Below, one piece after another: positions 21,396 through 31,859 of a stretch of DNA of 64,000 nt. A model generated the notes under the pieces. The model saw only the letters and a list, made by a program, of their open reading frames with translations, was not told the origin of the DNA and ran no database searches. The translations under genes and the position numbers were made by a program. Numbering within the stretch: the stretch's first letter is position 1; every line of letters starts with the position of its first letter. The DNA is from Clytia hemisphaerica (Eukaryota; Cnidaria; Hydrozoa; Leptothecata; Clytiidae), in NCBI GenBank assembly GCA_902728285.1, contig CACVBU010001134.1, forward strand, positions 365,007 to 429,006, written 5' to 3'.

Positions 21396-23209
21396 TTAAA
21401 ATCCAAAATCATCTTCTTCTCCTACTACCACGATCTTTTCTGCATTTGTTTGGATCTGTTTCTTCTTCTCTTCTGTAATAGGTGCAATCGCCCTTATCTC
21501 TGTATCGATTGCTGATGTTTTCTTTTGATAGTTAAAAAGAAAAGCATGGTACTGCTTATCGTTGAAGCTCTTGATTTGATATTGAGCCTTCATGCATTCT
21601 ATAGATATCTCACTTCTCTTCAAAGCTCTTGATTGCTCATCATCTACATCTCCTTTAAGAATCGGATATTCAAACTTCAGGCACAGTGGCATGATATATC
21701 CGGCTAGATGTTTGACAACATGGTTGAATTTAGCAGATTGGAAAGCTGTTTGGTAGACATTCTCCTTTGCCATATTGCTGATGGATTCCCATTGAGAAAC
21801 TTTTTCTGTTTTTTCAACAAACTTATTTAACTTTATTTATGGTTGAATTGATCAGATTTGACATGCTGATAAAAAACATGAAAAGCTCGGTCAATGATTG
21901 CTTTATTTGGTTTTTTAATAATTCCATTATTCTAACAACCATATTTCTTTCTTTGGACTTTATCTGTCTTATCTGAAAAATCTCTTCAATCACGTTAATG
22001 ACATGTTCAAACTCTCTACCAACTTCATCGCTTTTGGTACGAGTGTCGTCGGCAACTTTTTTGATGGCTTTCAGTTTGATTGGGAGGAAATCTTGGACAT
22101 CCTCTGGTGACGATTGGGGACTTAACAATACCGTTAATGCCATCTTCATTAAACCTGGCACCTAAATTTTTGAAGATAAAAAGAAGAAATATGTTTTATC
22201 ACTATCGTTTATTTAAGGAATAAAACTTACCCACAAGAACCACATTTGCTATAAAATTCCTTCTTAAAAATTAAAATACCTTTATCCAGAAAAAGTCACC
22301 ATTTTTACCTAGGTATCCATAGGAGCAAATTATACCCTCTTTTTAATTCGAGCTTAAGCGGGAAAGGGGGGTTGTACTTTTACGGTGTGACGGGATTGGC
22401 CCTTTTTTAGTACGGTATTACGGGATTTGACGAAAAAAGAGACGGGAAAACGGTATTTTTAAATCAGACGGTGACGGTATTTAGGTACATTTTTGCCCTG
22501 TACAAGCCGGTGGGACGGTGTTATTATTTTTTCAATTTTCGGGATTCCGGGATTCAGCAAAAATTTTGACGAGGAAACCGTATTTCGAACCCCTACACCC
22601 CCCCCCCCGGAAATACAACTAAGACATTCTAAAGGGTTTCTCTTTGTAAGGGTCTGAGAATTCTGGAAAGACTACACAATGACAGAATTTTAATTTTATT
22701 TATGAGGTTCTTTATATGATGGGACATATTGGAGTACGTGTTAGTGAACCCGTAATGGACTCTGATTGTTATCAGAAAACCCGTTTTATAGGTAGTAGTG
22801 TACTTGATATATAAGTGTTACTTTTATAACACATGTTACGGCATGATTTTAGTTTCTACTATGATATAATATCGTTCGCTCTGTTTTCCTTATCGTACCA
22901 AACTTTTATCAAATTCAATCCTTTAGCGTGCTAGACTAATAACTGCATTACCTTTTGGCAGGTAACACGGTGGTACTCCATGTTTGGTTCAGCTTTTGTG
23001 AGTGTATTGTAACAAGCATGAGAAACTTCCATTAGAGCAGAACGCATTGAATTCGGGTTGGACAATAAATGGTAATCATCTCCAGGCAAGTCTCCACTTC
23101 TCACGAAATCAATATCATTTGCTGTTACATCTGCACATAGTTGTCGCAGCATGTTGAAGACAGAGGCAACACCTGAGACTTGTTCTAACATTCTGTCAAA
23201 AGGTTGCAT
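21396..23209 (-). pseudogene. collapsed paralogue of the 2271-6389 gene
   Basis: Remnant exons are about 23209-22952 (possibly reaching 23230) and 22161-21396 on the minus strand. Donor AAAG|GTAATG and acceptor TTTAG|GTGCC sit at the same place and phase as in the 2271-6389 gene (CQK|VPGLM against CER|VPGLM). Relative to that gene, roughly 350 central residues are missing: the first coil, the Met/Gly-rich stretch and much of the second coil. A frameshift near 21835 separates NLINST from the following segment, which resumes in another frame. The initiation region seen in the intact gene was not found. The last 90 or so residues stay close to the intact copy and end DDFGF. A pseudogene is most likely. 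A short expressed isoform cannot be excluded without transcripts. Confidence 0.75.
22350..22612. repeat. ACGGTATT/ACGGGATT repeat with G and C run caps
   Basis: It starts with GGGAAAGGGGGGTTGTAC and ends with CCCTACA plus a C run. Between them ACGGGATT, ACGGTATT and GACGGG words repeat at short intervals. It sits in the intron of the decayed paralogue and belongs with the GC-run-capped minisatellite elements. Boundaries are approximate. Confidence 0.45.
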
Positions 23210-23734
23210 GAGATATGAGAGTTCGTCTAGCCAGGGAAATGATAGGGTGAAGAAGAATGAACCAATTTGAATATAAGCTGTTTTTAAATCAAAATTTCAT
23301 CTTTTGCTTTGAATATCTTGGCTTGATGGATTTTCTCGGACTTGCGTTTATCCTTTATTGGTCTAAATTATCAGTTGGTCATGGATAACCCAAAGATCCT
23401 GGGGCTTAATCAGAAAATCACCTGATAAAAGCGACGCCTTCAGGGCTAAACTCCTCCCTCATCAATAAAAAGAGATCAGGCATGGGGACGAGCTTTGCTT
23501 TATTAATATAAAATATAATTCGATATCAATTCAATGTTAAATATTTACACATAATATTTGATAAGTTTATCAAAATCAAATCAAAATATGGGCTGAGAAA
23601 TTTATAAATTTTACACATTTGTCACACCTTGAACATCACTTTATGAAACAATACAAAGTTAATACAAAATTAGTAAATTGTACTGAGTTGCGATGTCAAA
23701 AACAAAAATGATTCTCATTGTTTTAATACACTTT

Positions 23735-23875
23735 TTTTTTTATAAGAACATCCAAAATTCTTGAAGCCTTCGAATTTTCTTAACTTTTTTTAAGTTTTTG
23801 TTCTTAGCATTTTGTCCAGCGAAGCCTTATGTTCTTATATAGTTTGTTCTTATAAAAAAACATGTAGTCATGAAT
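23735..23875. repeat. TTATAAGAACA family element
   Basis: An inverted pair TTTTTTTATAAGAACATCC and GTTCTTATAAAAAAACATG, with TAACTTTTTTTAAG and GCGAAGCCTTATGTTCTTAT between. The same outline recurs at 25955-26207 and 45255-45375. Non-coding. Confidence 0.55.
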
Positions 23876-24069
23876 TCATGCAGTCGCTTGGTAAAAAGTT
23901 AATATATTTTCTTCTCTACATCAAATTACTGTTATATTGCGAAACTTGCAAGTATATGAAATATAACTAGTATCAAAATCAAAAATTTAAAAATTAAAGG
24001 GAAATTATACCATGGACAAATCATATAAATTAAACTTTTAGTAAATTCTAAAAAGCATTTTCTGTTGGT

Positions 24070-27000
24070 ATGATTTTTATAATTTTTTTGAGTTATTCGA
24101 CATTTTATATGGTCTATTCACAAGATGGGCAATATTTTGGCGTCACAGACAACATGAAAATTCTTGTTGATCAAAATTCAGTATTGGATACTTTAACAGC
24201 AGATTCAATTTTGATTTGTTCACATCGTTGTCAGTTACATAGTGAATGTAAGAACGCCAATTATATGGCAGAAACTGGTGAATGTCAATTACTAGTGGAA
24301 ATTGACGATCGTGATATCAATCAACAATCCGAAGACGCCGAAGGATTCATCAAGCTGACAAAGGTATATCAATTTCTTTCATATCGGTGCAAACAGAAAT
24401 TAAAGGTTTTATACTATATGCCTATCAAATCAAACATAGTCCCTTTCCTTTAAAAAACCCTGATTTGGTAACTGCTATTGTGGAAGCTTCTTCTTCCTCA
24501 ATTGACGCAGTTTTTGATCACGTTACCAAATACTCCGCATGGGATTGGTTCGAAACTTAAACACATGATGAAAAAAGTGAGCAAAACAAACTGGTTTCTC
24601 AAGGCAAGTGTAAGTTAAAACCATAGTTAATCGTAGAAGGAAAATAATAGACTTCCAGACCGGGGTTTTTTATATGGACTTTGATTCAAATGAAGACAAT
24701 TCTAACTAGATTAAGTTTCTAGATACCCTGGTGAAACCCGGCCCCGTTTGCCAAAATTTTATCATCGTAGGAAAAGATACCCTGCAATATCAGCCCCACA
24801 GGAAAATTGACTTTGATTTCATCCACATTGAAAATTCGATTTAAAGAATTGCACTCCAAAACCATCCCAACTTGAATTTTTAGCTTTGAAAGAATAGAAT
24901 TTATCCATACTCTTAGGTGCCAAATACCCCCCCCCCCCCCGCTTGTTAATTTTTCGAAAATTCTCCTACCCCCCGGACCTTATTAGGACCCCTCCCCATT
25001 TATCAACTTTTAAGAATATTTTCAGTTAGCAAGAAGAAGTCGCCTTATTTTGCTCCAAAAGGCCTGATTTTAGCCTATATTTACCTTATTTTTGGGTTTG
25101 CAGAAGTACAATCTCCAACCCCCCGGCAATTAGGTCGCCCCTTCCCTGTTTATTTGGCACCTAAAAGTACTCATGCTCTTGGAAAAACTTCTAACGGGGT
25201 ATCGGAACAGATTTATGATATTATCAAATTCTTTATTTTTTTGACAGTTTCAATGCAGTTCGGATTCTTCTGAAGATACCGAAAGTTCTTCTTCAAATGG
25301 AATCACCAAAACAGATGATAAAGTTTCTTTTACATCAGGTGTGTAGAGTATCCATGGTCTTGATTTTTCAAAAACTTGAAACCCTTTTTTCATACACACG
25401 GTGACACGCCTATATTTAGATACTATAAGACACTGCCAGTCTCCAATGGATTTGAAAATCCCTATCTATTGAAATTGGGAATGTACCTTATCGGGGTAAA
25501 ATTTCGTTACCTAGAGGCATTTTCGTCGCTTTCCCCCAACCAAAATTTCAAATTCGTCACTTTTCCCCGACGAAATTTACAATTTGTGTCTTAAACTTTA
25601 AGAGCTCGTTTACGAATTTAATAATACTCTATGTACTTTAGGACACTTTTTCAGCTTCTAAACGTACTCAAATTTCCTCATGGGCCACCCGGTAGACAAA
25701 AACAAAATTTTAAATGAACACAATTTCACCATTATTTTAGAGATAACACCTGAGAATGGAAAATTGCTTGGATCATTCCCAAAACAAACAAAAAGCTGGA
25801 AAATAGAGATGGACATAAAAGTGCTTTCAACTGGAACTTCAACGAGTACTAACATATTGCGTATGGTTGAGAAAGAAAGTGGCTCACTATTGAATAATCC
25901 AGGTAAGACCACCCTGTGTCCCCTGATGTCGCAGAGTTCGGTAGGACTTCAGCACCACTACACGTTTTTCTATAAGAACATCCAAAAATTTTTAAAACCT
26001 TTGGATATTCTTAACTTTTGGAGTCTTAAGGCTAAAAATGTTCTTAATATGTTCTAATTTTGACAAATTATGAGCATTTTTGGCCATTTTCCTAAGAAGT
26101 CGGGTGTTTTGGAGTCCCCAAAGCCTTAAAATGTTCTTAACTCGTTCTTAACATTTCGGTGAAGCCTTATGTTCTTATATAGTTTGTTCTTATAAAAAAC
26201 GTGTAGACAGTTTAGCCAAACCTTCGTCCCTGTTAGGAAATTAACTCTTATTTCATCTCAATTTGAAATTCAATAGAAAAATATACTCACTGACCTTTAT
26301 ATATCCCTGGACCAAGTTACTCAATGCCGGCCAAGCAAAATATTATGATCGGAGTTTTTTTTTAATTGGTACCCGCGGAGAGAGCGCTAGATCTAGTTTC
26401 GCTAGTAAACTAATGATGTAGTGCCGTTTGTCGTTAGGCAAAGTTTCAAACACTACAATGACTTCTTTGTGGGTACCAACTTTCAAAATAAACTTCGATC
26501 AAAGATGGCGGATATAGCTTGGTCCAGGGATATATAAAGGTCAGTGGTTATACTATAAAACCATCCCCAGTGAATCTTTTGAGCTTCTTGTTAGCTTGGG
26601 ACAATATCATCCCTATTTAGATTTCGATAAATTTTTATCCCCACTGTGGAAAAAAATGTTCCACCGGTGCACAAAGAAAAGGGGCGCGTGTGACATGTAA
26701 CCATTCTGTGTCTTAGCAGTAAAATTCTTCCGTTGGGTAAGGAAAACGAGAGTTTCTAAACATCGACCAGAAATGGCGACCACGACCATCGACCATGACC
26801 GGCGACCAGATAAATTTGGATTATCAAGTTTATCTGCTCTCTCCACCGTAGAGAATGTTTAAATCAAGTCCTCAGAATACAAAAAAGTGACCTTTGAATT
26901 AAGCAGTCATTTTCTTGACAAAGTGACACTATTTGACAAAAATATTGACAGGGTATGCCGGCCATTCTGTAGCAATATTCAATCTTTCGAATATTTAGTT

Positions 27001-29846
27001 CAATCCAATCCCCATATTTAGTTCAATCCCTATATTTCGTTCAATCCAATCCCAATATTTTATTCAACCCCTATATTTCGTTCAATCCAATCCCGATATT
27101 TTATTCAATCCAATCCCGATATTTCATTCAATCTTTTTTTTAATTCAATCTTTTTTTTCATTCAATCTTTTTTTTTATTCAATCTTTTTTTTATTCAATC
27201 TTTTTTTTTTTATTCAATCTTTTTTTCATTCAATCTTTTTTTTTTATTCAATCTTTTTTTTATTCAATCTTTTTTTTTATTCAAGGCGTATTAACATCAC
27301 TCCAGAATGTTCCTAATGATGAGGAGGAGCTGTTGTATCAATGCCATCGTGTTGACGAGCTTTTAAGATTATTAAGACATAGTATATATTAATATTAATA
27401 TTAGTAATAGTATTATTTATCTGACTTAGAGAACGATGCGATCTCCTAACATCCCTAACATACTTGAGTCAGATCCGACTAAACTTTTACGTCTTAAATC
27501 ACTTCAAACCATGTGGAAACTGCATTAGGGAGATAATAATTACGCTCGTACCCAGGAAGATTGAATGAAAAATAAAGATTGAAAAAAAAAAAGATTGAAT
27601 AAAAAAAAAAGATTGAATAAAAAAAAAGATTGAATAAAAAAAAGATTGAATAAAAAAAAGATTGAATGAAAAAAGATTGAATTAAAAAAAATATTGAAAA
27701 AAAAGATTGAATGAAATATCGGGATTGGATTGAATGAAATATCGGGATTGGATTGAATAAAATATAGGGATTGGATTGAATGAAATATTGGGATTGGATT
27801 GAACGAAATATAGGGATTGAACTAAATATGGGGATTGGATTGAACTAAATATCGGCATTAAGGATTGGATTGAACTAAATATTCGAAAGATTGAATATTG
27901 CTACAGAATGGCCGGCATACAGGGTCATTAAGTATGATGTTTGTAAGCTTTGTTACTTTGATTATGCTGAATGAGATGCCTTTAGTATGAATAGATAGAA
28001 CTTATCAGGAGGAAAACATTATAAAGGCCAGTTTTAGAGATATGAATCTAATCAATTATTTTATTGTCTTAATGCTGACAAAATGACTAATTTCGACAGA
28101 AATAACAATCTGATGATGAATACAAAGCTTCTCTAAACCATTTTCAAAAAATTATGTGCCACCAATTATTTTGATGCTGATAATACAAAAGGATATAAAT
28201 GGAAACCATAATCAAGCTCCAAGAGCGTCGAACTGGCTGTTTTACGTATTCGACACGTAGCTTTAAATAGATGAGACAGGGGTGAGCTTACTCTTCAATA
28301 TGATATATATTCAATTGATTTATAAAATGTATCAAAAGAAATTCTAAGCTCGCCCGATGAAAGAAGAATTTTTAGTAGAACTCAAGTTTGCTCTGAACAT
28401 TCTAATTATCAGTATTGAAGATTCTAACCTTTTAATATACGAAAATTTAGATAAAACTTCGTCCACGAAACAAGTTTATGTTCCATTTCGTTATCCGTTC
28501 AATTTTGTTTTGAAAAGATATTTTCTCAAGCCAGAAAATGAAAATTTCTTTATAAGCACACACGATTTCAGACTCAATTTGTAGACATAAAGTCGCTGGA
28601 GAATTTTGGAGGAAAGTATCAACCAATAGAGTTCACCTTAAAGAAAACATTGATCGAAAAATCTTATCATTTGATGAAGGATTGTCAAGTTTACAGGCCT
28701 TTTTTTAGTCCAAATATTTTCTTACACTGATGTCAGAAACAATGAATCTCGTCTCATCTAATTTCTAAAGCTTAAATGAGCCAATAAAATTTCACCTATA
28801 GATAAAAGAGCTCATTAAAAATGCACGATATGTAAGATTATGAGCATGCATACATCGTAACTTTTTTAATCGTAGGGCGAGCTTGGTTACAATAGCATTC
28901 TTCTTCTGTTTTTTTATACTTCTATGGAGAAACACTCTACGTTGGAGAATGGGGAAAACTTGACAACCCAAATTTATCTGGTCGCCGGACGTGGTCGCCG
29001 GTCGTGGTCGTCATTTCTGGTCGACGTTTAGAAACTCCCAAGGAAAACCTTTTAACAGAAAACCTTTTTGGACAGATAATAAGTTGAGTTCTTTGGGAAT
29101 GAACCTCCTGCAACCACGACCCTTTGAGAGACTAAATATTTGCAAAATAGTTACCTTTAGAGAGATAGAATAGGCGAGAGGCGATCCTTAGAAAGACAAA
29201 TTTCGAAAATTTTTCTTGATGGGACCCAAAGGGGGAAATCAAGACCCTCGGAGGGACTATTTTGACGTTTTACTGTTTCTGCAACCCTTTAAATGTTTTA
29301 GATTAAGGTGAAAGAACGAGGTCCGCAAAACACTCCTACTTAAATCTTGTTGCTTTGATTTTCTTTTTGTATTTGAAAAACACGTGTATATTTTTCACAT
29401 CACTAGCACTTTTTTGTTCTATTTCATCCTAGTTTAATATTCGAGGAGATCTTAGTCCAAATTAGATTTTAATGTGAACTGCTAAAGCCAGAATATACAA
29501 CTATTTCAAACTTTGAATCTTCTATTCTTTAGGACTCATGTTGCATAAGAGTTCACCAGATGTCATGCTCAAATTAGCAACTGATGGACAGCCGAATAAA
29601 AGCCTTGGTAAAGTTGCGACCTTAAAACTAAATCAATTCGTTCACCTATCAATCAAGGTTGAAAGAGATCTTATAAAAACAAACCATCATAAATTAACCG
29701 TGCATGTAGATTTTGTCCAATCGTTTGAACGTATTCACAGTCATGCAGAAACATATGTCGATGTAGAATTATATTTCTCCTCTGGTTCTTCAAAGGCTGC
29801 TAATGTTGTTGTCAAAAACTTTGTCTTTGAAAATTTGGGAGAATGA
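24070..29846 (+). CDS. secreted PAN/apple-like and lectin-like domain protein (286 aa)
   Basis: Exons are 24070-24363, 25248-25338, 25741-25902 and 29533-29846. All boundaries are GT-AG, with phases 0, 1 and 1 that keep one frame. The product starts with a hydrophobic signal peptide (about 1-18). Cysteines 50, 54, 60, 72 and 101 with CKNANY and GECQLL fit a PAN/apple fold, an extracellular binding module. A Ser/Asp/Glu-rich linker (about 101-118) follows. The last 165 residues hold W-K-I-E-M-D-I-K and repeated V-H-L-S-I-K / L-T-V-H-V-D strands, reminiscent of LamG or concanavalin-type beta sandwiches. I infer the latter only from strand pattern. The product is probably extracellular. Intron 3 holds large foldbacks. 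The 3' end is partly duplicated downstream at 30198-30315. The ligand is unknown. Confidence 0.8.
24915..25170. repeat. C-run repeat with GGTGCCAAATA inverted ends
   Basis: TTAGGTGCCAAATA plus a C run on the left pairs with TATTTGGCACCTAA on the right. CCCCCCGGACC and CCCCCCGGCAATTAGG lie between. It lies in intron 1 of the PAN/apple gene 24070-29846 and resembles the other GC-run elements. Confidence 0.5.
25955..26207. repeat. TTATAAGAACA family element in intron 3
   Basis: TACACGTTTTTCTATAAGAACA on the left and TGTTCTTATAAAAAACGTGTA on the right are inverted repeats. TTCTTAACTTTTGG and CTTAACTCGTTCTTAAC lie inside. It is the clearest complete copy of the family and sits just past exon 3 of the PAN/apple gene. 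Confidence 0.65.
26289..26545. mobile_element. foldback (ACTGACCTTTATATATCCC ends)
   Basis: ACTGACCTTTATATATCCCT and its exact complement close a 257-base element, and the pairing continues through GGACCAAG. No target duplication is clear. It is non-coding and lies in intron 3 of the gene 24070-29846. Confidence 0.65.
26745..29035. mobile_element. outer inverted-repeat element, about 2.3 kb
   Basis: The left arm holds GACCAGAAATGGCGACCACG and GGCGACCAGATAAATTTGG. The right arm has the complements (CCAAATTTATCTGGTCGCC, CGTGGTCGTCATTTCTGGTC). It encloses the independent element at 26955-27918 and other AT-rich DNA, and fills most of intron 3 of the PAN/apple gene. No transposase frame is seen. 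Confidence 0.6.
26955..27918. mobile_element. foldback with arms of ATTCAATC-poly-T simple repeats
   Basis: It begins ATGCCGGCCATTCTGTAGCA and ends with the exact complement. ACAGGGT is duplicated on both sides (26948-26954 and 27919-27925). Each arm is about 320 bases. The outer part repeats TTCAATCCAATCCCGATATT-like units and the inner part repeats ATTCAATC plus a T run, mirrored as GATTGAATAAAAAAA on the right. A unique centre of about 260 bases (27285-27560) separates the arms. No protein frame is convincing. Confidence 0.8.
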
Positions 29847-30197
29847 AATGATATGAAGCACCAAAATCAAGTGATACGTAATAGTTATCGGACAGTTGCG
29901 AGTACAATATGGGATATGCGAGTACAAAATATACGGAAAATCCGGAACGAGTGAAATATTTTCATATTGTACGAGAAAATGTCTGATAACTGCTTTATCG
30001 GTGACCCAAAAAAATGCACCTTTTTGTGTTGGAAAAAAGCGCAGGGCACTTTTGTAGCAAATCGAGGTTAGATTGCTGCTACCGCTACAATGTAACAACA
30101 TCTTTTCATCAATTTATATTTTGTACATGTAAAATACAAGATATATTGTACTCTTTTTAACCAATCAGATTGCAGATATTTTTTGGATCGCCGATAA

Positions 30198-30315
30198 AGA
30201 GTTATATTTCTCCTCTGGGTCTTCAAAGGCTGCTAATGTTGTTGTCAAAAACTTTGTTCTTGGAAATTTGGGAGAATGAGATAATATGAAGCACCAAAAT
30301 CAAGCGATAACTATA
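30198..30315 (+). pseudogene. duplicated 3' end of PAN/apple gene exon 4
   Basis: This repeats 29766-29883 with few changes: the last 25 or so codons (SSGSSKAANVVVKNFV region), the stop region and about 35 bases of 3' flank. The copy shows small indels near the stop (TTTGTTCTTGG against TTTGTCTTTG) and has no start or upstream exon, so it is a non-functional fragment. It lies between the arms of the foldback 29881-30775. Confidence 0.8.
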
Positions 30316-30500
30316 AACATAAACATTGGAATCCAGTCGCTTTCACTTTCGTTTACAAGCACGTATCGAGTGCTTTTGCTGGACAACCAGTTCAGATCGT
30401 CACATTCGCCTGATAAGGCGAATGGGATATTGCTCTAAAGGGATACCTTTAGAGCAAGAGTGTGGTGTGAGCAGAATGAATGATGATCTGTTACGAGATT

Positions 30501-30506
30501 AATAAA
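30501..30506 (+). promoter_or_regulatory. possible polyadenylation signal AATAAA
   Basis: This is an AATAAA I noticed downstream of the PAN/apple gene stop (29846). If used, the 3' untranslated region would include one foldback arm and the copied exon tail. An inserted element may have displaced the original signal. Weak evidence. Confidence 0.25.
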
Positions 30507-31039
30507 TTACGGATAATTATTGCTTATCGGCGATCAAAAAAAAAATCTGTAGTCTGATTGATTAAAAAGAGTACAATATATCTTGTACTTTACATGTACA
30601 AAATATAAATTGACGAAAAGGTGTTGTTGCATTGTAGCGATATCGGCAATCTGACGTCACTTTGCTACAAAAGTGTCCTGCGCTTTTTTTCAACACAAAA
30701 TGTGCATTTTTTGGGTCATCACCGATAAACCAGTTATCAAAAATTATCTCGTACAATATGGAATTATTTCACTTGTTAACTGTACCCGAACAGTCCCTTG
30801 TTTCACGCTACACAAACTTGAGGAGAGCTGAGACGAACAGTATTGCACACATGGCACTGGTCTCGACGAGACGATTGGATGCCACGAGCGTTGAACTGCT
30901 TCCAAGTATTCCAAGAACTTCCATGAGTATTATTACGCATCTTCTTTTTATGCTTTGTTAAAAATGACAAGTTGGTTTAGGAAAGTTTTGGACAATGTAA
31001 TCAAAGACATTTTCAGAATTTAAAGGTTTTGTTTTTAAA

Positions 31040-31857
31040 TAAGAGCAACAGATATGAGCATGGATTTATCATAGAACTCTGGATAAACATCAAATAAAAC
31101 GGTGGAGAGCGAACTATTGTCTTTCCATTGTTTCAGAAAACAATTGATGTTCTAGCTTTGTCCGCAAAGGACAACTATCATGGCGGCTCGAAGGTCCCTG
31201 ATTTTGAAAAATGATTAATTGTCCCATTTCTAAAAAGTCCTGTAACTTCTTGTTTTTGTATATTTACCGGATGCAAATTTGAAAATGAAAGCAAGAAAGC
31301 TTAACGAATACATTTATGAAATTAAATGTGAAAAAACTTCATCAAACAAGAAAAATTGAGTAAAAAGCCTAGAATGACGCTGAAAATAAGGTTGGCAATA
31401 TCTTTCCAATTTTTTCCTGGGAAGAGCTAGGATTGACATATGTTAGAATGGAGTATCTTGGCTTCATAGTGATATGAAAATCTTTTGGAGGCACGCGGTG
31501 GCACGGTGGTTTTGGAGAGGTGGAAGTTTGAAATTTTCTGGTGTCAACATTCAATTTCTTATACATAGCATGTTTGTCGCATCTTTCTCACAGCTTGAAA
31601 CGTCATAACGACATATCATTAGCAATCAATTTGATGCATTTGACTCTCTTGAGAGATCTTTAAGTCTCATTTGGGAATTGTATAGCTGTGTTTTGATGAA
31701 AAATGCAACAAAAAGATTTACGAAAAATTATTAGTGAATGGATGAGGGTGAACAATAATGTCATTACTGCGGACAAGGCTAGAACATGAGAAATCGATGA
31801 AAAACCAGCTCGTTGTGTATCCAGAGTTCTATGATAAATCCATGATATGAGTGAGTT
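31040..31857. mobile_element. foldback element (ATATGAGCATGGATTTATC ends)
   Basis: The arms are GAGCATGGATTTATCATAGA with CTCTGGATA on the left and the complement on the right (TATCCAGAGTTCTATGATAA). Pairing continues inward through ATGTTCTAGC and CTTTGTCCGCA with their complements. It is about 0.8 kb with no supported gene. Confidence 0.65.
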
Positions 31858-31859
31858 TT

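Larger units (their letters stand above)
29881..30775. repeat. large foldback enclosing a copied exon end
   Basis: The left arm (about 29945-30200) and right arm (about 30515-30775) are reverse complements. Shared words include TCGGCGATC, AGAGTACAATATATCTTGTA, TTTACATGTACAAAATATAA and TGGGTCA. Between them lie the duplicated exon tail (30198-30315) and a stretch with two small hairpins (TTCGCCTGATAAGGCGAA and TTGCTCTAAAG…CTTTAGAGCAA). A short GTTATC-type foldback at 29881-29992 abuts the stop codon of the PAN/apple gene. Confidence 0.7.

Noticed and set aside
30400-30480. Cloverleaf-like pair of hairpins (TTCGCCTGATAAGGCGAA and TTGCTCTAAAG…) resembling an RNA gene
   Set aside because: No acceptor stem, A-box or B-box of a tRNA can be fitted, and the stems are explained by the surrounding foldback region.
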